64,000 nucleotides of DNA, taken from assembly GCF_000599885.1 (NCBI RefSeq), contig NZ_JFGT01000002.1, forward strand, positions 806,001 to 870,000, in the 5' to 3' direction. The position numbers were made by a program, and so were the translations under genes. The notes beneath the pieces are model-generated. The model did not search any database. It saw only the letters and a program-made list of their open reading frames with translations, and was not told the origin of the DNA. This document shows, one piece after another, positions 22,828 through 32,705 of the stretch. Source of the DNA: Pantoea sp. IMH (GTDB taxonomy: Bacteria > Pseudomonadota > Gammaproteobacteria > Enterobacterales > Enterobacteriaceae). Every line of letters begins with the position of its first letter. The first letter of the stretch is position 1.

Positions 22828-23360
22828 GGTGCACTCCTGAAATATAGCGGTCAGGCAAACTCACTCTGGACGGCATACACATCGCGTTGGGTATCAGAAT
22901 GATGTCGGGTTTAAGGTAGCGATTATTTTGCAGAATAGTCGTACGCCAATTTGAAATAGCTCATCGTCCTGTTCGCTAAAAAGTATATGAACCGGGCTGC
23001 GGGAACACATCGGTTAAATGCCCTACATAATGATTTAATATTCACCCTTTCTCTGGCAACTGCACAATCTGCTGCGGGCTGGCTCACGCTTCGCTGACGT
23101 TATGCGGCATCTGTCACATTCCGCCGCAGATGACCTTATCTTTGTGAGCCCTCTCACTGATATCTGTTCTTATGCCTAAAAACGCGGCGACAGACGGGCG
23201 TTCATGTCGGACAGATGCATAATGTGTTTCCACTGCCTCGCTTCTATACTGGTTACCAGCAGAATAGCGATGACCGTCAGAAATGCGTAAAAAAGGATGC
23301 CGCTCCCTCAGGGAGAAAAAATTCGCCTTTAAACACCTTTTATTCAGGACATGTTGAGCA
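22828..23360. promoter_or_regulatory. gudP-garD divergent control region
   Basis: 533 bp separate the divergent gudP and garD starts. No gene is supported here. The region must carry promoters for both halves of the aldarate pathway. A CRP-like site is seen at 23143-23158, and a candidate garD -10 element TATACT at 23245-23250 (no good -35). In E. coli both loci respond to the activator CdaR; no cdaR gene is in the window and I cannot place its site. Confidence 0.65.
23143..23158. promoter_or_regulatory. CRP-cAMP-like binding site
   Basis: TGTGA-GCCCTC-TCACT matches the CRP consensus TGTGA-N6-TCACA at 9 of 10 conserved positions. It lies between the divergent gudP and garD genes, centred about 210 bp from the garD start. 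Catabolite control of sugar-acid use would fit; binding is an inference. Confidence 0.6.
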
Positions 23361-24920
23361 ATGAACATTCCCTTAAACGATCGACCTCTTTATATAAAAG
23401 TGCATGAAAACGATAACGTCGCCATTGTGGTAAATAATAATGGCCTGAAAGCGGGCACAGAATTCCCATGCGGATTAATCTTAAAAGAACATATTCCCCA
23501 GGGGCATAAAGTTGCGCTGAGTGAAATAGCGCAGGGCGGCAATATTATTCGTTACGGCGAAGTCATCGGTTATGCCCTGCGTGATATTTCACGCGGCAGC
23601 TGGATAGATGAATCGCTGGTGGTCTTACCCGAAGCGCCAGCGCTCGCCAGCCTGCCGCTGGCTAATGCGGTTCCGCCTGCGCTGCCGCCGCTGGAAGGTT
23701 ACACCTTTGAGGGCTATCGCAACGCTGACGGCAGCGTGGGTACCCGCAACCTGCTGGCGATCACCACCAGCGTTCACTGCGTCGCGGGCGTCGTCGACTA
23801 TGTGGTCAATATTATTGAACGTCAGCTGCTGCCCAATTATCCCAACGTGGATGGCGTGGTGGCGCTGAACCATCTTTACGGCTGCGGCGTGGCGATTAAC
23901 GCACCCGCTGCAGTGGTGCCGATCCGCACCATTCACAACCTGGCGTTGAACCCTAACTTCGGCGGTGAGGTGATGGTGGTGGGTCTGGGCTGTGAAAAAC
24001 TTCAGCCTGAGCGGCTGCTGGAAGGCACGCCGGACGTGCAGGCGATCTCCCTGGGTGAAGAGGACGTGGTCAGGTTGCAGGATGAAAAACACATCGGTTT
24101 TGAATCAATGGTCAGCGACATTCTGCAGGTCGCCGAACGCCACCTTAAACGCCTTAATCAGCGCCAGCGTGAAACGGTGCCCGCCTCTGAGCTGGTGGTG
24201 GGGATGCAGTGTGGCGGTAGCGATGCGTTTTCCGGCGTTACCGCCAATCCGGCCGTCGGCTTCGCCTCCGATTTGCTGGTGCGCTGCGGCGCTACCGTGA
24301 TGTTCTCAGAAGTGACGGAGGTGCGTGATGCCGTGCATCTCTTAACGCCGAGGGTCGTGGATGAAGAGGTGGGTAAACGCCTGCTGGAAGAGATGGCCTG
24401 GTATGATGACTATCTCAATATGGGGAAAACTGACCGCAGCGCTAATCCCTCGCCGGGCAATAAAAAAGGCGGGCTGGCCAACGTGGTGGAAAAAGCGCTC
24501 GGCTCCATCGCCAAATCGGGGCGCAGCGCCATCGCGGAAGTGCTCTCTCCGGGTCAGCGCCCTACCCGGCGTGGCCTGATCTATGCCGCCACGCCCGCCA
24601 GCGATTTCGTCTGCGGCACCCAGCAGATGGCGTCAGGCATCACGCTTCAGGTTTTTACTACCGGACGGGGAACGCCCTACGGCCTGGCGGCAATCCCGGT
24701 GATCAAAATGGCAACGCGCACCGCGCTGGCGGACCGCTGGCACGATTTGATGGATATTAATGCGGGCACCATTGCGACAGGGGAAGAAAGTATTGAGCAG
24801 GTAGGCTGGCGTCTGTTTGAGCTGATTCTGGATATCGCGAGCGGGCGTAAGCAAACCTGGTCCGATCGCTGGGGCATTCGTAATGCGCTAGCGGTATTTA
24901 ATCCGGCGCCGGTTACCTGA
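23361..24920 (+). CDS. garD: Galactarate dehydratase
   Basis: GarD dehydrates meso-galactarate to 5-keto-4-deoxy-D-glucarate, the compound also made by GudD. It is 519 residues (E. coli 523), of the UxaA/altronate dehydratase family. An N-terminal SAF-type domain ([41 protein letters not shown]) occupies residues about 10-95. The catalytic domain then has [54 protein letters not shown] and [11 protein letters not shown]. The cysteine-rich motifs suit an iron-dependent enzyme. Transcription diverges from the gudP operon. A bidirectional hairpin (24928-24953) follows it. Confidence 0.98.
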   Translation: MNIPLNDRPLYIKVHENDNVAIVVNNNGLKAGTEFPCGLILKEHIPQGHKVALSEIAQGGNIIRYGEVIGYALRDISRGSWIDESLVVLPEAPALASLPLANAVPPALPPLEGYTFEGYRNADGSVGTRNLLAITTSVHCVAGVVDYVVNIIERQLLPNYPNVDGVVALNHLYGCGVAINAPAAVVPIRTIHNLALNPNFGGEVMVVGLGCEKLQPERLLEGTPDVQAISLGEEDVVRLQDEKHIGFESMVSDILQVAERHLKRLNQRQRETVPASELVVGMQCGGSDAFSGVTANPAVGFASDLLVRCGATVMFSEVTEVRDAVHLLTPRVVDEEVGKRLLEEMAWYDDYLNMGKTDRSANPSPGNKKGGLANVVEKALGSIAKSGRSAIAEVLSPGQRPTRRGLIYAATPASDFVCGTQQMASGITLQVFTTGRGTPYGLAAIPVIKMATRTALADRWHDLMDINAGTIATGEESIEQVGWRLFELILDIASGRKQTWSDRWGIRNALAVFNPAPVT

Positions 24921-24927
24921 CGACAAC

Positions 24928-24953
24928 GCCCCTGTTAGCGGTTTAACAGGGGC
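24928..24953. terminator. Bidirectional hairpin between garD and yqcA
   Basis: GCCCCTGTTA and TAACAGGGGC form a 10-bp perfect stem around a 6-base loop. It is centred between the convergent stops of garD (24920) and yqcA (24966). T-runs are short or absent on both sides. Confidence 0.6.
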
Positions 24954-24965
24954 ACATCAGGCAGA

Positions 24966-25415
24966 TCAGCTTATCGCTCTGGCCCAGTTTTCCACCCAGG
25001 GCGAAGCGATTTCTTCCGGTTCAGGATGCTCAGAGGCATCAATCATCAGCACATCCCCCACGCGCGTCGCGCCATGCTCCTGTAAGAGCGCATCGAATTT
25101 CTTACCGCCGCCGCAGAAATCATCATAGCTACTGTCGCCGAGCGCAATCAGGCCATAACGCAGGGCTGGCTGATGACCCAGCTTATCTTTCATCGCACGA
25201 TAGAGGGGCGCGATACTATCCGGCAGCTCCCCCTGGCCTGTTGTCGAGGTCACAACCAGCACAACATGTTCGGCATAGCGCTGCCAGTCATCGAGTTCGG
25301 GATCTTCAAAAATTTTGACCTGGTGACCGGCGTCAGCCAGCAACGGCTCCGCTTCTTCAGCAACCAGAAGTGAGTTGCCGTACATTGTCCCTACAAAAAT
25401 ACCTACCTGAGCCAT
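24966..25415 (-). CDS. yqcA: Flavodoxin YqcA
   Basis: Short-chain flavodoxin-like FMN protein with an unknown electron-transfer partner. The ATG at 25415 ([15 protein letters not shown]) has a GGAGAAC ribosome site and matches E. coli; an in-frame ATG 12 bp upstream is less likely. The 149-residue protein has the FMN phosphate loop [16 protein letters not shown] (residues 8-23), the second loop [12 protein letters not shown] and the third, [16 protein letters not shown]. It lies 22 bp downstream of truC in the yqcC-truC-yqcA run. Confidence 0.96.
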   Translation of the reverse strand: MAQVGIFVGTMYGNSLLVAEEAEPLLADAGHQVKIFEDPELDDWQRYAEHVVLVVTSTTGQGELPDSIAPLYRAMKDKLGHQPALRYGLIALGDSSYDDFCGGGKKFDALLQEHGATRVGDVLMIDASEHPEPEEIASPWVENWARAIS

Positions 25416-25437
25416 GATGTTCTCCATTAGCCTGCGC

Positions 25438-26217
25438 TTACGTCAGGGAACTATCCTGAAGGCTTGCCGCCGTAAACTCAACCCTGGGAACCTCAGGCAG
25501 CACATCCTGCCAGCCAAACTGCACCATCATCTCCTGCCAGATGCTGTCCAGACCGGCCCGTAACAGCAGCGGCTCGCCGGTAACGGGATGGGTGAGGCTT
25601 AATTCGCTGGCGTGCAGCATCAGGCGCCGCATACCAAAATTGGCCGCTGCGCTGCGGTTCTGCCGGAGATCGCCGTGGGCGCTGTCACCGATGATAGGGT
25701 GGCGCAGATGCGTCATATGACGACGCAGCTGATGTTTGCGCCCCGTTTCCGGCAGCAGTTCAACAAGCGTATAGCGTGAGGTTTCATAGCGGCTTACCGG
25801 CACAGGCAGCTCGGCGGTTGCCACGGCGCGCCAGTGCGTTACCGCTGACTGAGGGGCTTTTTCCGGATTGCTGAATTTATCGGCTATTTTGTCGAGCTCT
25901 TCGGTCAGCGGATAATCCAGCGTCGCCTCACCTTCCAGCCAGCCGCGCACAACGGCGTGATAGCGCTTCTGGAGCTGATGCTGCTCAAACTGCTGGGAAA
26001 GCAGGCGCCCCACCTCACTGGAGAGCCCCATCAGCAGAACACCGGAAGTGGGCCGGTCGAGACGATGCACGGTAAAAACGTGCTGGCCGATCTGATCGCG
26101 TACCGTCTGCATGACGAACACTTTTTCATGACGATCGAGCCAGCTACGATGCACCAGCCAGCCAGCAGGTTTATTTACCGCGACCAGCCACTCATCCTGA
26201 TAAATAATCTCCAGCAT
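25438..26217 (-). CDS. truC: tRNA pseudouridine(65) synthase
   Basis: TruC converts uridine 65 in the T-stem of certain tRNAs to pseudouridine. It is 259 residues, RluA family, without an S4 domain. The catalytic aspartate is in [18 protein letters not shown] (residues about 52-68). The start [20 protein letters not shown] is typical. Its ATG overlaps the TGA of yqcC (ATGA-type junction), so the two are translationally coupled. Confidence 0.97.
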   Translation of the reverse strand: MLEIIYQDEWLVAVNKPAGWLVHRSWLDRHEKVFVMQTVRDQIGQHVFTVHRLDRPTSGVLLMGLSSEVGRLLSQQFEQHQLQKRYHAVVRGWLEGEATLDYPLTEELDKIADKFSNPEKAPQSAVTHWRAVATAELPVPVSRYETSRYTLVELLPETGRKHQLRRHMTHLRHPIIGDSAHGDLRQNRSAAANFGMRRLMLHASELSLTHPVTGEPLLLRAGLDSIWQEMMVQFGWQDVLPEVPRVEFTAASLQDSSLT

Positions 26218-26543
26218 CAGTTGTCGTGCCCAAACAGCTGATCAAGCTGATTGAGCGCGTGCAGGAGTTTCGCCCGCCCTGGCAGAGCACCTTCCAGCGC
26301 AACCTCATAATAAGGTGCGATGGCCAGCTTTTCGGGCAGCGGCGAGCCGGCGTCGAGCAGTGCCTGCATGCGCGGCAGAAACACCCACTGAAGCCACTGT
26401 TCTGGTGTCATGGTATCCACACAAAAAGGTTCCTGGCTTTCAAAGGCCTGCGTAGTGGGCGCGCAGGTTTGCCAGAGGCCTGCCTCATGTAACTCTTCAA
26501 CTATTGCCGTAAGCTGGATCTGTACCTGTTGTTCATGTTCCAT
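26217..26543 (-). CDS. yqcC: YqcC family protein
   Basis: Small conserved cytoplasmic protein of unknown function, about 108 residues. The start is put at the ATG at 26543 (MEHEQQVQIQLTAIV), which has an AGGAGACC ribosome site; upstream codons of the open frame run into the csrB terminator. The conserved core DTMTPEQWLQWVFLPRMQALLDAG and APYYEVALEG matches E. coli YqcC. It overlaps the truC start by 1 bp of the ATG/TGA junction. Confidence 0.93.
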   Translation of the reverse strand: MEHEQQVQIQLTAIVEELHEAGLWQTCAPTTQAFESQEPFCVDTMTPEQWLQWVFLPRMQALLDAGSPLPEKLAIAPYYEVALEGALPGRAKLLHALNQLDQLFGHDN

Positions 26544-26621
26544 CAGCGGTCTCCTGTCATACATTATGATAAAAGGCCGCAAGCATAACATTCGCGTGCG
26601 GGTCAGTAAGAAGTATGCACG

Positions 26622-26654
26622 AAAAAAAGGGAGCACTGTAAAAACAGTGCTCCC
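26622..26654 (-). terminator. csrB intrinsic terminator
   Basis: GGGAGCACTGT and ACAGTGCTCCC form an 11-bp stem around tttt, followed on the minus strand by seven Ts. This is a textbook Rho-independent terminator and matches the one in E. coli csrB. Confidence 0.95.
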
Positions 26655-26947
26655 GGTTCGTTTGCAGCCATCCCGCTACGAGTGTGCTCCCTGCTCATCC
26701 ATGATAACTAGGTCCCTGAGTGTTCCCTACACGCTCACCTTCACTGGTGATTGTCCTTTGCGTCCCCGCACGCTACCTATACTGGCAGCTCACATTCTTC
26801 ATCCTGAAGGTGTCCCTTATCTCTTTCCTGAGATATCCTCGCTTCATCCTGAAGCCTTTCCTTGCAGCATCTTCCCGATGTGTCCAGACTCATTCCATAA
26901 GTCACGGAATCCTTTCCGATACGGCACAGTGTGCCCGAATATCTGAA
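26622..26947 (-). ncRNA. csrB: CsrB regulatory RNA
   Basis: CsrB binds and sequesters many copies of the translational regulator CsrA. It is recognised by position (between syd and yqcC, as in E. coli), by about 19 GGA motifs in roughly 325 nt (several in hairpin loops, such as cttcaggatgaag), and by its 3' end. That end, CGAACCGGGAGC..., and its terminator are almost identical to E. coli. A -10 element TATATT (26954-26959 on the minus strand) sets the start near 26947; the exact 5' end is estimated. It is slightly shorter than E. coli CsrB (about 369 nt). Confidence 0.93.
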
Positions 26948-27090
26948 GTTAACAATATAGCCAGCGGCAATGGACAGCGCTGAAATCAATTTCGGCCGGA
27001 TGTGTTGAAAACAACCAATTGATTAATATCATGATAAATTATAAAACCTGCGCCATGCCCGCCGTCTAACAAGCGATCTCTCACATAACG

Positions 27091-27108
27091 TGTAAGAGAT
27101 CTCTCACA
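27091..27108. promoter_or_regulatory. UvrY (GacA-type) upstream activating site for csrB
   Basis: TGTAAGAGATCTCTCACA is the 18-bp interrupted palindrome known as the UvrY/GacA site (TGTAAGNNNNNCTTACA class; the E. coli csrB version is TGTGAGAGATCTCTTACA). It is centred about 150 bp upstream of the predicted csrB start. Partial copies flank it: gatctctcaca near 27075-27085, and ctcttacaaa near 27125-27134, which overlaps the syd stop. Confidence 0.85.
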
Positions 27109-27127
27109 AACCAGGCCCGTCATTCTC

Positions 27128-27679
27128 TTACAAACCGCGCGAAGGCGTCAGCGACGCTATAAACTGCTCAAGCGAGGGCGCCAGCGGCGTTCGTTGCGAT
27201 GTGCCTAACTGTTCAATAAATACTTCGCCGCTCAGGTTACAGACGGAAACAATCTCCAGCTCAGAGGAGGTGGTGGCAATAAACAGCGTGGGGGAGTGCT
27301 TGAGCCGGCGTTTCATCACCAGATGGCCAATCAGATTCTCCTGAACGCGTAAGAAATCTTCTTCGCTCCAGGTTTGTAAAAGCGTGAAGGTCTGTCCTGC
27401 AAGGGTGGCCGTCATATCACCAGCAAACTGCGCGGTGTACCAGGCAACGACCGCAGGCTGAATACGCAGATCCAGCGCCCGTTCCACGGCATCGAGATTT
27501 TTGGCCAGCGTAAACGGCTGAGGCAGCCAGTAAATTTCATCCTGCACGGTTTCCTGAGTACAGGGAGATGGCACGCCAGTCAGCTCACTGCTTGCTGGCG
27601 GATGGCCGCATTCCCGCTCCCATAGATCGCAGTAGCGACGGGTAAATTCGGTAAGTGCCTGGGTGGTTTCTTCGATCAT
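27128..27679 (-). CDS. syd: SecY-interacting protein Syd
   Basis: Syd is a peripheral inner-membrane protein that binds SecY and can destabilise faulty SecYEG complexes. The start at 27679 ([20 protein letters not shown]) gives 183 residues, close to E. coli (181). The conserved blocks [51 protein letters not shown] and [17 protein letters not shown] are present. The open frame extends upstream to 27817, but that stretch overlaps the queF leader and is not conserved. It is divergent from queF. Confidence 0.96.
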   Translation of the reverse strand: MIEETTQALTEFTRRYCDLWERECGHPPASSELTGVPSPCTQETVQDEIYWLPQPFTLAKNLDAVERALDLRIQPAVVAWYTAQFAGDMTATLAGQTFTLLQTWSEEDFLRVQENLIGHLVMKRRLKHSPTLFIATTSSELEIVSVCNLSGEVFIEQLGTSQRTPLAPSLEQFIASLTPSRGL

Positions 27680-27834
27680 TGTTTTTTCACTCTCTGCTGC
27701 CTGAGTTACACTAAGGCCAGTATGTCTGCCGGGGTTGAACGCTCCCCCGCCGTCCCTTCTCGTCGGGCTCAGGCCATAAACGAACTGATTTGATTGCGCC
27801 GCTGCCCGTGTGCTCAAGCTATAAGGTAATTACG

Positions 27835-28683
27835 ATGTCTTTACAGGATCCGCATCAGGCATTAAACGGCCTGACGTTGGGGAAACCAACAGAATACCAC
27901 GATCGCTACGACCCCTCTTTACTGCAGGCCGTGCCGCGCAGCATGAACCGTGAACCGCTGGGACTCTATCCGGACAGCCTTCCTTTCCACGGTGCCGATA
28001 TCTGGACACTCTACGAGCTCTCATGGCTGAACGCAAAAGGAGTGCCGCAGGTGGCAGTAGGTGAAGTGACCCTTAACGCCAGCAGCATTAATCTGATTGA
28101 GTCGAAAAGCTTCAAGCTTTACCTCAACAGTTTTAATCAGACCCGATTCGCTGACTGGGCCGAGGTTCGCGCCACGCTTGAACGCGATCTCAGCGCCTGC
28201 GCGGCGGGAGACGTCAGCGTTTCGTTATTCCGTCTGCAGGAAATAGAAGGGCAGCCGATCGGCCATTTTGCCGGTTACTGCATCGACGAACAGGATATCG
28301 TGATTGAAAATTACCAGTTCACGCCAGAATATCTGCAACAGGCGACGCTGCCAGAAGTGGTGGAAGAACAGCTGGTAAGCCACCTGCTGAAATCGAACTG
28401 CCTGATCACTAACCAGCCGGACTGGGGCTCGGTACAAATTAGCTATCGCGGCCCACGTATCCAGCGTGAGGCGCTGCTGCGTTACCTGGTCTCTTTTCGC
28501 CACCACAATGAATTCCATGAGCAGTGCGTAGAACGCATCTTTAACGACATCCAGCGGTTCTGCCAGCCGGAAAGCCTGAGCGTGTATGCACGTTATACGC
28601 GCCGTGGCGGGCTGGATATTAACCCCTGGCGCAGTAACAACGGCGACTGGAAGCCCGGTCATTCCCGCCTGGTACGCCAGTAA
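27835..28683 (+). CDS. queF: NADPH-dependent 7-cyano-7-deazaguanine reductase
   Basis: QueF reduces preQ0 to preQ1 with NADPH, the step before insertion into tRNA for queuosine. It is 282 residues, the long two-domain type. The conserved [17 protein letters not shown] lies in the N-terminal half (about residue 87). The catalytic cysteine is in [13 protein letters not shown] (about 190) with the downstream aspartate. The start is the ATG at 27835 ([16 protein letters not shown]); 15 in-frame codons before it are ignored. It is divergent from syd. Confidence 0.98.
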   Translation: MSLQDPHQALNGLTLGKPTEYHDRYDPSLLQAVPRSMNREPLGLYPDSLPFHGADIWTLYELSWLNAKGVPQVAVGEVTLNASSINLIESKSFKLYLNSFNQTRFADWAEVRATLERDLSACAAGDVSVSLFRLQEIEGQPIGHFAGYCIDEQDIVIENYQFTPEYLQQATLPEVVEEQLVSHLLKSNCLITNQPDWGSVQISYRGPRIQREALLRYLVSFRHHNEFHEQCVERIFNDIQRFCQPESLSVYARYTRRGGLDINPWRSNNGDWKPGHSRLVRQ

Positions 28684-28888
28684 TCAGCACGATTTGCGTG
28701 CCGCTACGCATATGCACCGGCTCCCCTATTGTTAAAGCCGGGTTGCCGGGGCTACTCTGTGAAGGGGCGAAAGCGTTGCCGTTCGCCCAGGGACATTATT
28801 CTCTTCACGGCGTTTTTCCCGGCGTGGCCGGATTTGTCAGTGTTTATCGGGGAGTGACCATCACCCGGACGGGTGTAAAGGAGTTAAT

Positions 28889-30253
28889 TTGATCACACAT
28901 ATCAGCCCTCTTGGCTCAATGGATCTGCTGTCCCAGCTTGAAGTAGACATGCTGAAGCAAACGGCCAGCAGCGATCTTTACCAACTGTTTCGCAACTGTT
29001 CTCTTGCCGTACTTAACTCCGGGAGCCAGACGGACAGCAGCCACGAGCTGCTGGCGCGCTTCGAAAGTTTTGATATCAACGTCCTGCGTCGCGAACGCGG
29101 CGTAAAGCTGGAGCTGATTAATCCGCCAGAAGAGGCCTTTGTGGATGGCCGTATTATCCGGTCACTCCAGGCGAACCTGTTTGCGGTACTGCGCGACATC
29201 CTCTTTGTGAACGGACAGATCGACAATGCCGCTCATTTTCAGCGTCCGCAGATCGACGATTCCGTTCAGATAACCAATCTGGTCTTTTCCCTGCTTCGTA
29301 ACGCACGGGCGCTGCACGTCGGTGAAGAGCCAAATACCGTTGTCTGCTGGGGCGGCCACTCCATTAACGCCGTGGAGTATCAATACTGCCGCAACGTCGG
29401 TTCCCAGCTTGGCCTGCGGGAGCTGAATATCTGCACCGGCTGCGGGCCCGGTGTGATGGAGGCGCCGATGAAAGGCGCTGCCGTAGGACACGCCCAGCAG
29501 AGATACAAAGAAGGGCGGTTTATCGGCCTGACGGAGCCGTCGATCATTGCGGCTGAACCGCCTAATCCGCTGGTTAATGAGCTGATTATTATGCCGGACA
29601 TTGAAAAACGCCTTGAAGCGTTTGTCCGCATCGCGCACGGGATCATTATCTTTCCAGGCGGCGTCGGGACGGCGGAAGAGCTGCTCTATCTGCTGGGGAT
29701 CCTGATGAACCCGCACAACCAGCAACAGGTGCTTCCGCTGATCCTGACCGGCCCCAAAGAGAGCGCTGACTATTTCCGCGTGATGGATGAGTTTATCGTC
29801 AGCACGCTGGGTGAAGCGGCACGCAAGCACTACACCATCATCATAGATGATGCCGCCGAAGTGGCGCGCCAGATGAAAAAAGCGATGCCGAAAGTGAAAG
29901 AGTATCGTCGCGAAACGGGCGATGCCTACAGCTTTAACTGGGCGATCCGCATCGCGCCGAACCTTCAGGTGCCCTTTGTGCCGACGCATGAAAATATGGC
30001 CAACCTCAATCTCTATCCCGATCAGCCAGCGGAAGAGCTTGCCGCGGCGCTGCGCCGGGCGTTTTCCGGTATTGTTGCCGGTAACGTGAAGGATGTCGGT
30101 ATCCGCGCGATCAAAGAAAAAGGGCCGTACAAACTGAAAGGCGATCGGGAAATGATGCGCCGCATGGACGATTTGTTACAGGGATTCGTTGCTCAGCACC
30201 GCATGAAGCTGCCGGGTACGGCTTATATTCCCTGCTACGAAATCATTAAGTAA
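28889..30253 (+). CDS. ppnN: Nucleotide 5'-monophosphate nucleosidase PpnN
   Basis: PpnN (YgdH) cleaves purine and pyrimidine nucleoside monophosphates to base and ribose 5-phosphate and is activated by (p)ppGpp. It is 454 residues. The central LOG domain shows [18 protein letters not shown] and the PGGVGTAEE motif (about residue 255). The start codon is TTG at 28889 with a strong TAAAGGAG ribosome site (28876-28883); E. coli ygdH also uses TTG and the same N-terminus [12 protein letters not shown]. The 205 bp before it show no convincing gene. Confidence 0.96.
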   Translation: MITHISPLGSMDLLSQLEVDMLKQTASSDLYQLFRNCSLAVLNSGSQTDSSHELLARFESFDINVLRRERGVKLELINPPEEAFVDGRIIRSLQANLFAVLRDILFVNGQIDNAAHFQRPQIDDSVQITNLVFSLLRNARALHVGEEPNTVVCWGGHSINAVEYQYCRNVGSQLGLRELNICTGCGPGVMEAPMKGAAVGHAQQRYKEGRFIGLTEPSIIAAEPPNPLVNELIIMPDIEKRLEAFVRIAHGIIIFPGGVGTAEELLYLLGILMNPHNQQQVLPLILTGPKESADYFRVMDEFIVSTLGEAARKHYTIIIDDAAEVARQMKKAMPKVKEYRRETGDAYSFNWAIRIAPNLQVPFVPTHENMANLNLYPDQPAEELAAALRRAFSGIVAGNVKDVGIRAIKEKGPYKLKGDREMMRRMDDLLQGFVAQHRMKLPGTAYIPCYEIIK

Positions 30254-30299
30254 CCCCACCGGAGCGGCAAACAGGCCGCCCCCACTTTATGCGTGACTT

Positions 30300-31091
30300 A
30301 TGACGATTCACTTACTGATTATTGACGCCCTGAACCTTATCCGTCGCATTCATGCGGTTCAGGGGTCGCCGTGTCAGGACGCCTGCCTTCACGCGCTCCA
30401 GCAGCTGATTATTCACAGTAAGCCGACGCATGCCGTGGCGGTTTTCGATGATGATGAGCGCCATGAAGGCTGGCGCCATCAGCTGCTGCCGGACTATAAG
30501 GCTGGCCGGTCGCCAATGCCGGAGACGCTACAGCAGGAGATGCCGTTACTGCGCAGTGCCTTTCAGCAGGCAGGTGTGGCCTGCTGGCAGGCGAAGGGGG
30601 AAGAAGCTGACGATCTGGCCGCCACGCTTGCCGCGAAAGTGGCTGACAACGGCTGTCAGGCCACCATTGTCTCCACCGATAAAGGCTATTGCCAGCTCCT
30701 GGCGCCCCGCATTCTGATCCGTGACTATTTTCAGAAACGCTGGCTGGACGTTCCCTTTATCGAAAACGAATTTGGCGTGGCGCCGGCCCAGCTTATCGAC
30801 TACTGGGGGCTAGCCGGGATCGCCAGCAGCAAAATTCCGGGCGTGGCTGGCATCGGCGCAAAAAGCGCCGCACAGTTGCTGAATACGTTCGGCTCACTGG
30901 ATGCCATCTACCAGAATCTGGAGGCCGTTCCCGATAAATGGCGGAAAAAGCTGAACGAGCATCGGGTGATGGCTGACATCTGCCGACGGGTAGCCACACT
31001 TAAAACGGATCTGGTGCTGGAAGGAAATCTGAAAGCGTTAAGGCTGCCGGAACAGCAGCGCCGGACAGGCCTGCCAGGCCAGATGCAATAG
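30300..31091 (+). CDS. xni: Flap endonuclease Xni (ExoIX)
   Basis: Xni is a paralogue of the 5'-nuclease domain of DNA polymerase I that cleaves flap DNA. The 263-residue protein has the FEN-like fold motifs: [12 protein letters not shown] at the N-terminus, [23 protein letters not shown] with metal-binding acidic residues, STDKGYCQL, and the helix-hairpin-helix K+ site [25 protein letters not shown]. Like other Xni proteins it is missing some of the acidic residues of Pol I. It is slightly longer than E. coli (251). In E. coli sdaC-sdaB lie between ppnN and xni; here there are only 46 bp. Confidence 0.95.
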   Translation: MTIHLLIIDALNLIRRIHAVQGSPCQDACLHALQQLIIHSKPTHAVAVFDDDERHEGWRHQLLPDYKAGRSPMPETLQQEMPLLRSAFQQAGVACWQAKGEEADDLAATLAAKVADNGCQATIVSTDKGYCQLLAPRILIRDYFQKRWLDVPFIENEFGVAPAQLIDYWGLAGIASSKIPGVAGIGAKSAAQLLNTFGSLDAIYQNLEAVPDKWRKKLNEHRVMADICRRVATLKTDLVLEGNLKALRLPEQQRRTGLPGQMQ

Positions 31092-31159
31092 GCTTTTGCG
31101 GGCGAGCCTGCTTACGCCGGCCCGCCCATCCTCAGGATCGGCAGTCAGGACGTTTACTC

Positions 31160-32260
31160 TTAGCGTTCATCACGTCTGCCGGGCGTTGCGCCCCAGATAC
31201 GCCGGATGTGTACCGTCACCTCTTCGCGATCGTGATAAAGCTGCCGTGCCCGGATCTGGGCATTGATACCGTTAGCCTGAAGTTTTTCCTGGATCATGGC
31301 CAGGTTTTGCGACACCTCTTCGTACCGCTTTTTCATCGGCAGTTTGAGATTGAAGATGGCTTCACGGCACCAGCCGTTGACCAGCCAGTCGGCCATCAGG
31401 TTGGCTACCCGCACCGGCTTTTCCACCATATCGCACACCAGCCAGTAAATATTGCTGCGGGTTGGGCGATATTTAAAACCGTCTTCGCGGTGATGGAAAA
31501 CCTGCCCGGTATCCATCAGGCTCTGCGCCATCGGGCCATTATCCACTGAATGGACCATCATACTGCGTCTGACCAGCTGATAGGTCCAGCCACCGGGACA
31601 GGCCCCTAAGTCGACCGCATAGAGGCCGCTGCCAAGCCGCTCATCCCATTCATCGGCCGGGATAAACACATGAAAAGCCTCCTCCAGCTTCAGCGTTGAG
31701 CGGCTGGGCGCATCTGCAGGGAATTTCAGGCGCGGGATGCCCATAAAAAACGGCGAGTTGTTATCCGGCAGGGAATAGCCTACATAGCAATAGCCCGGTG
31801 CGATAAAGAAAACGTGGACGACAGGCCGCTTAGCGCTTTCATACTTCAGCAAAACGCCTGCGGCGCGCAGGCTGCTACGCAGAGGAACCGTGAACTTGCG
31901 GCAAAACTTCAGCAACTCTTTGCTTTCATTGGTATCAGGTACCTCAACGCGCAGTTCACCGCCCTTCTCAACCACGCCCGTGAGCATCCCGGTTACCGGC
32001 GTCACGCGATCGTCCTGCGGTAAATCCCGCAGCAGTTCGCCGACAACGATCATCTGGCGGGAGAAAATCAGCTCGCTGAAAGGAAGTTCCCTGATCAGCT
32101 TTTCCGCCTCTTCCGGTTGATAGCATTCAAACAGCACATAACCAGAATCTTCTTTTACCCGCGCAAAACCAAAGACCTGATGCTCCGCCGCTTTTGCGGT
32201 AATTTCCGCAGCACACTCTTTCTCAAAGCCCTGACGGCAATAGAGTAAAACTTTATTCAT
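31160..32260 (-). CDS. rlmM: 23S rRNA (cytidine-2498-2'-O)-methyltransferase
   Basis: RlmM 2'-O-methylates C2498 of 23S rRNA. It is 366 residues (E. coli 366). An N-terminal THUMP-related part is followed by the Rossmann methyltransferase domain with the SAM loop [17 protein letters not shown] (about residue 215), and the catalytic K/D/K/E residues of RrmJ-type enzymes (including [12 protein letters not shown]). Its start overlaps the end of ygdD by 8 bp. Confidence 0.97.
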   Translation of the reverse strand: MNKVLLYCRQGFEKECAAEITAKAAEHQVFGFARVKEDSGYVLFECYQPEEAEKLIRELPFSELIFSRQMIVVGELLRDLPQDDRVTPVTGMLTGVVEKGGELRVEVPDTNESKELLKFCRKFTVPLRSSLRAAGVLLKYESAKRPVVHVFFIAPGYCYVGYSLPDNNSPFFMGIPRLKFPADAPSRSTLKLEEAFHVFIPADEWDERLGSGLYAVDLGACPGGWTYQLVRRSMMVHSVDNGPMAQSLMDTGQVFHHREDGFKYRPTRSNIYWLVCDMVEKPVRVANLMADWLVNGWCREAIFNLKLPMKKRYEEVSQNLAMIQEKLQANGINAQIRARQLYHDREEVTVHIRRIWGATPGRRDER

Positions 32261-32648
32261 GGCGATCTGCCCTTTTTTTCAGACGCAGCGCGCCAACCAA
32301 CATCAGTATCCAGCCAATCAGGAAGCAGGTGCCTCCAACTGGCGTAACATAAACCCACATTTTAAGGTGGGAGAGCGCCAGACAATATAAGCTGCCGCAA
32401 AACAGAAGCGTACCCAGCGCCAGAAAAGCGCTACTCCAGTAAAACCAGATATTCGCCCGGCGCAGCATCGCCGTCGCCAGGCCCAGAATCGCCAGCGTGT
32501 GGAAAGCCTGGTACTCCAGGCCCGTCTTCATCCAGGCCATCTCAGCCGGCCCGAGCGAGTGGCTCAAAACATGGGCGCCAAACGCGCCCAGAAGCACAAA
32601 TATAAAGCCGCTGATGGCGGCAAATATCAGCATTGCACGACTCGACAT
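32253..32648 (-). CDS. ygdD: DUF423 inner-membrane protein YgdD
   Basis: Small integral membrane protein of unknown function, 131 residues, DUF423 family. Four hydrophobic segments are visible (about 5-25, 47-62, 69-88, 98-119), with the family motif GAFGAHVL near the first helix. The start is the ATG at 32648 ([14 protein letters not shown]), matching E. coli; the 16 upstream codons are ignored. It lies between gcvA and rlmM on the same strand, the order found in E. coli. Confidence 0.94.
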   Translation of the reverse strand: MSSRAMLIFAAISGFIFVLLGAFGAHVLSHSLGPAEMAWMKTGLEYQAFHTLAILGLATAMLRRANIWFYWSSAFLALGTLLFCGSLYCLALSHLKMWVYVTPVGGTCFLIGWILMLVGALRLKKRADRHE

Positions 32649-32705
32649 GAACGCTCTCCTCAGTGTTGTACAGGCCGCAATAGCGACGCGTAACAAAATA
32701 AAATT

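Noticed and set aside
26777..26989. 70-codon minus-strand frame rich in Glu/Arg and other frames at 26.4-27.0 kb
   Set aside because: They lie within csrB, whose GGA-rich repeats, terminator and promoter explain the sequence.
28698..28892. 64-codon frame between queF and ppnN
   Set aside because: No recognisable family; it covers the ppnN leader and ribosome site and overlaps the TTG start in another frame.
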